From the NCBI GenBank assembly GCA_026400415.1, contig JAPLPA010000241.1:1-6214 (forward strand): a DNA stretch of 6,214 nt, in the 5' to 3' direction. Positions within the stretch are counted from its first letter, which is position 1. Every line of letters starts with the position of its first letter. A program made the position numbers and the translations under genes. The notes under the pieces were generated by a model. That model saw only the letters and a list, made by a program, of their open reading frames with translations, made no database searches and was not told the origin of the DNA. Origin of the DNA: Afipia sp. Lineage in GTDB: Bacteria; Pseudomonadota; Alphaproteobacteria; Rhizobiales; Xanthobacteraceae. Positions 1 to 4,598 of the stretch are shown piece after piece.

Positions 1-1
1 T

Positions 2-514
2 CTGGCGCTGCCGGAATTCGTCGGCGTCATTGCGCTGGCGCGTCTCAGCGGCACCGTGCAGCGCGCTCACGGTCTTCCGGCGATGACACCGCTGTTGATT
101 GCGAAGGTCGCGCTGCTGGTGATGTTTTTTGCTCTTGCGGTCAGTTGCGGTCCATTCCCCGATGGCGACACGCCGCTTGCGCTGTTGACCGGTTTCGCAG
201 GCGTTGCCGCGATGGCCATGCAGAACGCCCTGCAGCGCGTGCACATGTCGAGCCTGCCGCCATCCACCATGATGACCGGCAGCACCGTTCAGGTGACAAT
301 CGACGCGGTCGATCTGTTGACTGGCGAAAACCCTGGTGAGCGCGGAAAAGTGCGCGCACGCTTCAATCGTCTGGCGATTGCAATACTGTTTTTTGCGCTC
401 GGATGCGCAGTGTCTGCATTCCTGTTCTTCCACCTCGGCTTCTGGTGTCTCGCTGTTGCGGTGGTCGTCGGTACCACCGCTGCGGTGTTGCAGATTAGGC
501 AAGGCCAGCCTTGA
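2..514 (+). CDS. DUF1275 (YoaK-type) integral membrane protein, 3' part
   Basis: The reading frame is open from the first bases of the window to the TGA at 512-514, giving about 170 residues of a protein whose start lies upstream. A GTG at 56 is in frame, but the family-like sequence LALPEFVGVIALARLSG runs before it, so it is not the true start. Hydrophobic stretches (around MTPLLIAKVALLVMFFALAV, LLTGFAGVAAMAMQNAL and two near the C-terminus) indicate several membrane helices. The segment MQNAL..., then LPPSTMMTGSTVQVTIDAVDLL, strongly resembles the conserved 'GMQNA ... TT.MTG ... T.D' core of DUF1275/YoaK proteins. That family sits in the inner membrane and has no established function; I infer none here. 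The short basic C-terminus (IRQGQP) suits the end of the protein. No convincing terminator follows. Confidence 0.8.
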   Translation: MALPEFVGVIALARLSGTVQRAHGLPAMTPLLIAKVALLVMFFALAVSCGPFPDGDTPLALLTGFAGVAAMAMQNALQRVHMSSLPPSTMMTGSTVQVTIDAVDLLTGENPGERGKVRARFNRLAIAILFFALGCAVSAFLFFHLGFWCLAVAVVVGTTAAVLQIRQGQP

Positions 515-572
515 CGAACGCACTTGATCACTCGTGCACCCTCCCCGCGCCGGTTGCAGACTGTACGTGGTT

Positions 573-577
573 GGGGA
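573..577 (+). promoter_or_regulatory. Shine-Dalgarno site supporting the GTG start at 585
   Basis: GGGGA at 573-577 lies 7 bases before the in-frame GTG at 585. The upstream GTG at 534 lacks a comparable site and would add 17 residues that hide the lipoprotein signal. The in-frame ATG at 609 would leave too short an N-terminus before the lipobox. Confidence 0.55.
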
Positions 578-584
578 ATGTACT

Positions 585-1169
585 GTGCGTAGCGTTGCGT
601 TCGTAACGATGGCGTTGATGCTGGGCGCGTGCGCAGGACGCGACGCGTTCGTGTCGAACTCCGCAGAGAGAACGACCGCCGGAAACTGGAGCATCGAGAA
701 AGTTACCGACCGCGTCACCGGAGCACCGGTCGCAAGCGCGCTTCTCAAGACCACCGCATCGAATTCAGCGGTGACCACCGCCCAGCCCGCGATGATGCAG
801 CTCACATGTTTCGACAAGACGCCGCTGGTGCGCTTCTCGTTCGACTTCAAAGTCGGATCCGACAAGAATTCTATTCTGGGCTATCGGTTCGATGAAAAGC
901 CGGGCCGCGATAATGTCGAGTCGCGAATCCTGATCGGCTACACCGTGATGGTGATCGAAGACCCCGCCGAGGTGTATCGCTTCGTGCAGGATCTTGCGAC
1001 GTCGAACAATCTCGTCGTCCGCATCCGCTCTTTGAATGCCGGACGCACCGTCGCCGATTTCAAACTCGACGGCGCACAGGCGGCTATCGAAGCAGGCTTT
1101 GCGGGTTGTCCGGTCGTGGAGCCGCCGCCTCCGCCCCCAGAGAAAAAACGCAAACGCGCCCGATCGTGA
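585..1169 (+). CDS. Predicted lipoprotein with polyproline and basic C-terminal tail
   Basis: The product is about 194 residues from the GTG at 585. It opens with a short hydrophobic signal ending in a lipobox, L13-G14-A15-C16, so it is predicted to be lipidated on Cys16 and anchored in the envelope. The mature part has the pattern W35...D42..TG.P, Cys75, then GYRFDEKP (99-106). This faintly resembles envelope proteins of the VasI/IalB-like kind, but the likeness is too weak to name a family. Residues 139-175 contain a well-ordered segment (VVRIRSLNAG..VADFKLDGAQAAIEAGFAGC) ending at Cys175; Cys75 and Cys175 could form a disulfide. The C-terminus is six prolines (180-185) followed by a strongly basic EKKRKRARS. 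It starts 70 bases after the DUF1275 gene, so co-transcription is possible. Function unknown. Confidence is high that it is a gene and moderate for the lipoprotein call. Confidence 0.75.
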   Translation: MRSVAFVTMALMLGACAGRDAFVSNSAERTTAGNWSIEKVTDRVTGAPVASALLKTTASNSAVTTAQPAMMQLTCFDKTPLVRFSFDFKVGSDKNSILGYRFDEKPGRDNVESRILIGYTVMVIEDPAEVYRFVQDLATSNNLVVRIRSLNAGRTVADFKLDGAQAAIEAGFAGCPVVEPPPPPPEKKRKRARS

Positions 1170-1240
1170 GATCTCGCGCAGGCGTGTGTAGACCCGCAGC
1201 CGGGTTCGCTCGTAGCTTCACGGGTATAGTGGAGTGAGCG

Positions 1241-1594
1241 ATGAAGTTGCCGAGGCGATTCTTTCTGATGCTGCCTCTGCTAGTGGCAGGAGCCAGCGCG
1301 AAGGCCGTGGATCGCGGTCAATACAACGACGTTCCGGAACACATCCGAAAATGGTTCAAAGGGGTGCGCAATTCGCGAGGCGCTTACTGCTGCGACATTT
1401 CCGATGGCCACCGCACCGACTATCAAGTGCGCAGCGGACAATATTGGGTGCCAATCGGCGGCGTTTGGTGGCAGGTGCCGGACACCGCGATTATACGCGA
1501 TGCCGGCAATCCATTGGGCGAAGCCGTCGTGTGGTACGTCGATCTGCTAGGGCGGATCGAAATCACATGCTTCGTGCCGGCCGACGCGTCATAA
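1241..1594 (+). CDS. Small secreted protein of unknown function, Cys/Trp-rich
   Basis: The product is 117 residues. GGAG at 1231-1234 sits 6 bases before the ATG. The N-terminus (KLPRR followed by FFLMLPLLVAGASA) is a typical Sec signal peptide, with cleavage likely after ASA (20) or AKA (22). The mature protein carries a Cys-Cys pair (50-51) in the segment GAYCCDISDGHRTDY, then two short Trp-containing strands (GQYWVPIGGVWWQVP, 67-80), an AGNPLGEAVVWY segment (88-99), and Cys110 near the end (ITCFVP). From memory, uncharacterised proteins with a CCD-I-DGHRTDY-like motif are common in Bradyrhizobium and relatives; I know of no assigned function. The three cysteines suggest a periplasmic disulfide. 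It is convergent with bfr, with 25 bases between the two stop codons. Confidence 0.75.
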   Translation: MKLPRRFFLMLPLLVAGASAKAVDRGQYNDVPEHIRKWFKGVRNSRGAYCCDISDGHRTDYQVRSGQYWVPIGGVWWQVPDTAIIRDAGNPLGEAVVWYVDLLGRIEITCFVPADAS

Positions 1595-1621
1595 AAAGAA
1601 GCCGGAGAACTTATCCCCGCT
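1593..1621 (-). terminator. Predicted intrinsic terminator of bfr
   Basis: Read on the minus strand, AGC-GGGGA, a 5-base loop TAAGT, then TCTCC-G-GCT forms an 8-bp stem with one G-U pair and one bulged G. TC and a run of five T follow (the A run at 1593-1597 on the plus strand). It begins within the bfr stop codon and its T run enters the stop codon of the convergent gene. Confidence 0.55.
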
Positions 1622-2117
1622 AGCCTTCGGGTGGGTTATCGTCGCCGATATGGCCCACGTGTTTCTGTTCGTAAAGCTGCAAGCCGATACGCTCGACCAG
1701 GTCGAGTTGAGTCTCGAGGAAGTCGATATGGCCTTCCTCATCCTTCATCAGGCTCTCGAACAAATCCCGCGAAACGTAATCTTTTACGCTGTGGCAGTAC
1801 GTCGCCGCTTCCTGGTACAACGTCCGCGCGCCGACTTCGGCGGCGAGATCGCATTCCAGAATTTCCTTCACGTTCTGTCCGATCTTCAGCGGGTCCAGCA
1901 CCTGCATATTCGGAAATCCGTCGAGAAACAGAATGCGATCGGTGAAGCGATCCGCATGGTTCATCTCCTCGATGGATTCCTTGCGCCAGTGCTTGGCCAT
2001 CTCTTTCAGGCCCCAGTGATTGAGCAGGCGAAAATGCAGCCAGTACTGGCTGATCGCAGTCAGTTCGCTGCGAAGGCCCTTGTTGAGATAATCGATGACC
2101 TTCGGATCGCCCTTCAT
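1620..2117 (-). CDS. bfr: Bacterioferritin (haem-containing iron-storage ferritin)
   Basis: The product is 165 residues, close to the usual length of about 160. Bacterioferritin forms a cytoplasmic 24-subunit shell that oxidises Fe(II) at a di-iron centre and stores it as a ferric mineral. Every expected ferroxidase ligand is present at the canonical position: Glu18, Glu51, His54, Glu94, Glu127 and His130. Met52, which ligates haem between subunits, is also there (IEEMNHAD, 49-56). The N-terminus MKGDPKVIDYLNKGLRSELTAI is the classic family opening. AGGAG on the minus strand (CTCCT at 2124-2128) lies 6 bases before the ATG. It sits 129 bases downstream of bfd on the same strand, but a promoter with a perfect Irr box lies between them, so it probably has its own regulated transcript. 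Low iron should reduce its expression through Irr. Confidence 0.97.
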   Translation of the reverse strand: MKGDPKVIDYLNKGLRSELTAISQYWLHFRLLNHWGLKEMAKHWRKESIEEMNHADRFTDRILFLDGFPNMQVLDPLKIGQNVKEILECDLAAEVGARTLYQEAATYCHSVKDYVSRDLFESLMKDEEGHIDFLETQLDLVERIGLQLYEQKHVGHIGDDNPPEG

Positions 2118-2160
2118 GCCGTGCTCCTGCTTCTCAAGCCCAAAACGGCTTGCTCATGCC

Positions 2161-2188
2161 AATTTAGAAGCGTTCTAAATCAGTTCAA
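2161..2188 (-). promoter_or_regulatory. Predicted sigma-70 promoter of bfr
   Basis: On the minus strand, TTGAAC (2188-2183) and TAAATT (2166-2161) are separated by 16 bases and match the -35 (TTGACA) and -10 (TATAAT) hexamers at 4 of 6 positions each. The -10 lies about 45 bases before the bfr ATG. The Irr box covers the -10 and most of the spacer, which supports the placement. No transcript data underlie this. Confidence 0.45.
2162..2180. promoter_or_regulatory. Irr box (iron control element) at the bfr promoter
   Basis: ATTTAGAA-GCG-TTCTAAAT is a perfect 19-bp inverted repeat with a 3-bp centre. It matches the known Rhizobiales Irr-box pattern TTTAGAA-N3-TTCTAAA at all 14 core positions. 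Irr is a Fur-family regulator whose level depends on haem and iron; it binds DNA when iron is scarce. A site lying over the promoter is the arrangement for repression, so bfr is inferred to be turned off in low iron and on when iron is plentiful. Confidence 0.88.
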
Positions 2189-2246
2189 GAAGCAGGACAA
2201 CCCTTCCATTCGACAGGACGGGAGAAACCACAGGGAAAGGCTGAGA

Positions 2247-2513
2247 TCAGGCCGCAGCGGCCTGCAACATCATGGATTCAGGCTGCGGTTCGGCATGCGA
2301 ATGCGCCTGCTGATGCGGGCAACCCGAGCAGCACGACTTCGCGCAAGCGCCGAGCGCGTCATCCATGATCTTTCGAATAGTCGTCGCACAGCGTCCGCAC
2401 TGGGCACTGCAGCCGAGACAGCCATAAACCTGTCCGGCAGTGCGCGGCTGATCTTTGGCCACGGCATCGCGCACGTCGCGGTCGGAAAAGACGTTGCAGG
2501 AACAGACGATCAT
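2247..2513 (-). CDS. bfd: Bacterioferritin-associated ferredoxin with Cys/His-rich tail
   Basis: The product is 88 residues; E. coli Bfd has 64. Bfd carries a [2Fe-2S] cluster and passes electrons to bacterioferritin so that stored Fe(III) is reduced and released. The opening MIVCSCN (Cys4, Cys6) and the later QCGRC (Cys39, Cys42) correspond to the four cluster ligands of the BFD-like domain. The helix IRKIMDDAL after the second pair also fits the family. Two further cysteines (32, 35) precede the second pair, and the tail after residue 55 adds Cys57, 61, 62, 65 and His67, 71, 73 before a low-complexity end (MMLQAAAA). The start is fixed by the conserved MIVCSC opening, yet no Shine-Dalgarno-like purine run precedes it (CCATCCC). 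It lies upstream of bfr on the same strand, as expected for a working pair. Confidence 0.93.
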   Translation of the reverse strand: MIVCSCNVFSDRDVRDAVAKDQPRTAGQVYGCLGCSAQCGRCATTIRKIMDDALGACAKSCCSGCPHQQAHSHAEPQPESMMLQAAAA

Positions 2514-2550
2514 GGGATGGTTTGGCGAAACCTGTGTTGAAGATGACGTA

Positions 2551-2579
2551 TCGATATTTCACTGCGCCACGGGATGCAA
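2551..2579 (-). promoter_or_regulatory. Weak candidate promoter of bfd
   Basis: On the minus strand TTGCAT (2579-2574) and TATCGA (2556-2551) are 17 bases apart, about 37 bases before the bfd ATG. The matches to the sigma-70 hexamers are only 4 and 3 of 6. An Irr-like repeat lies just upstream at 2595-2611, a position compatible with activation. Treat it as a guess. Confidence 0.2.
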
Positions 2580-2594
2580 AACCAAAACGTCTAC

Positions 2595-2611
2595 TTTCAA
2601 GCTATTCCAAA
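2595..2611. promoter_or_regulatory. Degenerate Irr-box-like repeat, bfd-proximal
   Basis: TTTCAAG-CTA-TTCCAAA matches the Irr-box core at 10 of 14 positions with the correct 3-base spacing; the right half-site is 6 of 7. Its centre is about 90 bases upstream of the bfd start and 49 bp from the centre of a second Irr-like site. Binding is unproven, and a match of this quality could arise by chance. Confidence 0.25.
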
Positions 2612-2643
2612 CTACTGGGGACGTTGCTGAATCCCAGCTGAAA

Positions 2644-2660
2644 TCTGGAATCGATCTAAA
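2644..2660. promoter_or_regulatory. Degenerate Irr-box-like repeat, cinA-proximal
   Basis: TCTGGAA-TCG-ATCTAAA matches the Irr-box core at 11 of 14 positions with correct spacing; the right half-site is 6 of 7. It lies 30 bases before the start of the CinA-like gene and about 140 bases upstream of bfd, so it could act on either gene or on neither. Confidence 0.3.
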
Positions 2661-2690
2661 GTTGCTCCCGCCACCCTCGCGAGAATTTTC

Positions 2691-3191
2691 ATGGAAAACT
2701 TGCTTCCGCTGGCCGAAAAAATTGCCGCAGCCCTGATCGCGCGTGGCGAGACAATCGGCGTTGCCGAATCCTCCACGGGTGGCCTGATTTCAGCAGCCTT
2801 GCTCGCGATACCGGGCGCATCGGCCTATTATCGGGGCGGTGGCGTGATCTACACGCCACGAGCCCGCGCGGCTCTGGTGAATATCACCAAAGACGAAATG
2901 GAAGGTATTCGGGCATCATCCGAACCCTACGCGGCGCTTCTCGCCACGCGTGCACGTGACCTTCTTGGCGCAACCTGGGGTCTGAGCGAAACCGGCGCGA
3001 CAGGCCCCACCGGCAACCGATATGGCGATGCTGCCGGTCATTCCTGCATCGGTGTTGCCGGGCCGGTTATGCAGACCATCACGCTTGAAACCGGCCGTAG
3101 CGACCGCCGGGAAAACATGCTCGCCTTCGCTTTACGAGCTCTAAAACTGCTGCGCGAATCGATCGAAAAAGCCCCCTCGAAACACCTCTGA
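2691..3191 (+). CDS. Stand-alone CinA C-terminal domain protein (PncC-like amidase fold)
   Basis: The product is 166 residues, the length of a lone CinA C-terminal domain; there is no N-terminal MoaB-like domain. The motif VAESSTGGLISAALL (24-38) matches the AES-(C/S)-TGG active-site loop of the family. TGATGPTGNRYGDAAGHSCIGVAGP (about 102-126) is a variant of its glycine/proline-rich second motif. Family members such as PncC deamidate nicotinamide mononucleotide in NAD recycling. At the usual Y-S-N-E-A-K motif this protein has Y54-T-P-R-A-R59, so the conserved lysine is replaced by arginine. NMN deamidase activity should therefore not be assumed. GAGAA at 2681-2685 is a modest ribosome site. 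It is divergent from bfd; an Irr-like repeat lies just upstream. The family call is confident, the activity is not. Confidence 0.88.
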   Translation: MENLLPLAEKIAAALIARGETIGVAESSTGGLISAALLAIPGASAYYRGGGVIYTPRARAALVNITKDEMEGIRASSEPYAALLATRARDLLGATWGLSETGATGPTGNRYGDAAGHSCIGVAGPVMQTITLETGRSDRRENMLAFALRALKLLRESIEKAPSKHL

Positions 3192-3250
3192 CGACACCGT
3201 TGTGCGGCGCAGTTCCAAGTCGCGTTCCGCCCCAATCCGGGTTCCTGTTT

Positions 3251-3320
3251 TCAACTTTAATTTGCGAATGTTACGGCCCATATAAGCTATTGATTTCAAA
3301 TAATAAATTATGCCAAAAAA
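3251..3320. other. AT-rich stretch upstream of the LTxxQ-like gene
   Basis: Only 19 of these 70 bases are G or C (27%), against clearly GC-rich genes on both sides. It lies in the 243-base gap between the CinA-like gene and the secreted protein at 3435 and most likely contains that gene's promoter. TATAAG at 3281-3286 could be a -10 element, but no -35 at a proper distance was found (TTGCGA at 3262 is only 13 bases away). No RNA gene or small ORF with a ribosome site was recognised here. Confidence 0.35.
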
Positions 3321-3434
3321 TCGGCTTTTGTTGCACTGCGAGATTTTGGTTGTTTCTTAACGTGCTGCATCGCATTTTGGTCACATATGACACCTATCTC
3401 GACCCTGTCTTCCGAAACGTCAAAAGTGAGAAAA

Positions 3435-3821
3435 ATGCGAAAGTTCCAACTCGCCATTGCACTTGTTGTTGCCATGAGTGCGCCTGTCGCGGCCCAGGAA
3501 GTAACTGCTTCCGTGGCGCCTATCGAAGCTACCGCGAAGCCAGCACACGTCTCGGCTCTCAAGATTGCAATGAGCGAAGTCGCAATCCTGCGCTATCGCG
3601 TTGCGCTGAAGCTGAAGGCCGAGCAGGAGCAGTATTGGCCAGCCGTCGCAACGGCCCTGCGCGCTTTGGGGCGTGAGCCGAATGTGGACGAAGCCGCTGT
3701 ACGTCGCTTCGCACCAGCCGTGCAGCCTTTGCTGGTTACTCTTGATGAAAGCCAGAAGCAGGTCGCCAAGGGCCTTGTTCAGAAGGCCGGTTTGACCCAG
3801 TACGCTTCCGCTATGTTCTGA
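3435..3821 (+). CDS. Small secreted helical protein, LTxxQ/CpxP-Spy-like
   Basis: The product is 128 residues from the ATG at 3435. GTGAG at 3426-3430 serves as ribosome site. An in-frame ATG at 3387 would put 16 polar residues before the signal peptide and is rejected. Residues 1-21 form a Sec signal peptide with likely cleavage after VAA (20) or AAQ (21). The mature protein is predicted mostly helical. L60-K-A-E-Q64 followed by EQYWPAVATALRAL, and later L103-D-E-S-Q107 followed by KQVAKGLVQKAGL, resemble the paired LTxxQ motifs and the 'EQ..WP...ALR' segment of CpxP/Spy-like periplasmic proteins. Those proteins bind unfolded proteins or sense envelope stress. Threonine is missing from both motifs, so this is a resemblance and not a firm assignment. 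The gene stands alone, with a strong terminator behind it. Confidence 0.75.
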   Translation: MRKFQLAIALVVAMSAPVAAQEVTASVAPIEATAKPAHVSALKIAMSEVAILRYRVALKLKAEQEQYWPAVATALRALGREPNVDEAAVRRFAPAVQPLLVTLDESQKQVAKGLVQKAGLTQYASAMF

Positions 3822-3868
3822 TCCAATTTCCGGGCCATTACGGCTTGGAAATTTAGCTCCTAAGTTAG

Positions 3869-3906
3869 ACGGCGCCTTCGCTTGTAGCGGGGCGCCGTTT
3901 GCGTTT
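3869..3906 (+). terminator. Intrinsic terminator after the LTxxQ-like gene
   Basis: ACGGCGCC (3869-3876) pairs perfectly with GGCGCCGT (3891-3898), and the inner CGCT-TGT-AGCG extends the stem after a small internal loop. A broken T-rich tail (TTTGCGTTT) follows. It begins 48 bases after the stop codon at 3821 and separates this gene from the Gly/Tyr-rich pair. Confidence 0.75.
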
Positions 3907-4043
3907 GGGCGGGATTTTGGAAGTGTGCGTTGCAAAAAGCGGCAAATTCGGACCAGCTTATTCAGTTTCCGTTCAATCTGGGGATGCAACCTTGCTAAGC
4001 GATATTCGTTGCTATCTGGCCTCGAACACAAAAGGGGAATGCG

Positions 4044-4358
4044 ATGAGAAAAATCATTCTTGCAGCTGCCACCGCCGCCACTCTGGCTGTCACTGCAGTT
4101 GCAGCGCCTGCTCCGGCTGAAGCACGCGGTGGACGAATTGCCGCAGGTATTATCGGGGGCCTCGCCGGTGCGGCCATTTTGGGCGGACTTGCGACCAACG
4201 GTTACGGGTATGGGCCGGGCTATGGTTATTACGGCGCTCCGGCCTATTACGGTCAGCCAGCCTATTACGGCGGCGGGTATGGCGGATGCTATCTGCAGCG
4301 CGAGCGCTTCTGGGATGGCTATGCATGGCGTGTCCGCCGCGTTCAGGTTTGTGACTGA
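4044..4358 (+). CDS. Gly/Tyr-rich secreted protein 1 (glycine-zipper-like)
   Basis: The product is 104 residues. AAGGGGA at 4032-4038 is a strong ribosome site 5 bases before the ATG. A signal peptide is followed by likely cleavage after AEA (25-27), leaving a mature protein that starts RGGR. Residues 32-49 are a Gly/Ala-rich hydrophobic stretch (GIIGGLAGAAILGGL), like a glycine zipper or short membrane-associating helix. Residues 53-81 are low-complexity Gly-Tyr-Pro-Ala with repeated PAYYG units. The C-terminal block runs from Cys82 to Cys103 (CYLQRERFWDGYAWRVRRVQVCD) and probably closes a disulfide loop. The same order of parts recurs in the gene at 4599, so the two are probably paralogues. 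Small proteins of this design are common and uncharacterised in Bradyrhizobium-type genomes; an envelope location is inferred. Confidence 0.8.
   Translation: MRKIILAAATAATLAVTAVAAPAPAEARGGRIAAGIIGGLAGAAILGGLATNGYGYGPGYGYYGAPAYYGQPAYYGGGYGGCYLQRERFWDGYAWRVRRVQVCD
4233..4268 (+). repeat. Two-copy 18-bp tandem repeat within the Gly/Tyr-rich gene
   Basis: Positions 4233-4250 and 4251-4268 are imperfect 18-bp copies, each ending in GCCTATTAC and coding for G-(A/Q)-P-A-Y-Y. They build the low-complexity Tyr-rich linker. Confidence 0.6.
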
Positions 4359-4386
4359 ACCCAACCCGAGAATGTGACGTCTAAAG

Positions 4387-4424
4387 AATGTTCCGGATCA
4401 TTAAATTCGCAGGTCCGGGACATT
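4387..4424 (+). terminator. Hairpin after Gly/Tyr-rich gene 1, possible weak terminator
   Basis: AATGTTCCGGA (4387-4397) pairs with TCCGGGACATT (4414-4424) over 11 bp including one G-U, with a 16-base AT-rich loop. It begins 28 bases after the stop codon. There is no proper T run after it (TCCTGC), so it may stabilise the transcript end instead of terminating. Confidence 0.35.
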
Positions 4425-4475
4425 TCCTGCAGTAGGCCTGCCAGAATCTCGATATATTGATGCAGGGAAGAAACG

Positions 4476-4537
4476 AAGCATCGACGCGTGGTGGATGCTT
4501 TGAAAATGGAAACAGCCGGGTTTAGCTTAATACCCGG
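4476..4537 (+). other. Two hairpins in the leader of Gly/Tyr-rich gene 2
   Basis: AAGCATC (4476-4482) pairs with GATGCTT (4494-4500) around an 11-base loop. CCGGGT (4516-4521) pairs with ACCCGG (4532-4537), and TTA/TAA inside extends it past one bulged T. Both lie in the 240-base gap before the gene at 4599, about 60-120 bases upstream of its start. They could be part of a structured mRNA leader. No known riboswitch class was recognised. Confidence 0.35.
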
Positions 4538-4598
4538 AATTGGATCCTTAAGACCAATCGCCTTGCGCCGGGCTGTGGCGTGATCTGAGGAGAGACAC

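Noticed and set aside
56..58. GTG as start of the first gene
   Set aside because: Family-like sequence continues upstream in the same frame to the window edge, so the gene is simply cut by the window.
1192..1205. Small hairpin ACCCG-CAGC-CGGGT after the lipoprotein gene
   Set aside because: The stem is only 5 bp and no T run follows, so it is not supported as a terminator.
1650..2540. 296-codon open frame on the plus strand
   Set aside because: It is exactly antisense to bfr and bfd, which have complete catalytic and cluster motifs; the translation shows no recognisable domain.
3200..3676. 158-codon plus-strand frame including the AT-rich gap
   Set aside because: It overlaps the secreted gene at 3435 in another frame and has no good ribosome site or domain.
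3978..4020. Possible small inverted repeat GCAAC...GTTGC before Gly/Tyr-rich gene 1
   Set aside because: It is only 5 bp with a long loop, as expected by chance.
3420..4364. 314-codon open frame on the minus strand
   Set aside because: It runs antisense through two genes with signal peptides and good ribosome sites and through a strong terminator; the composition is typical of a shadow frame in GC-rich DNA.
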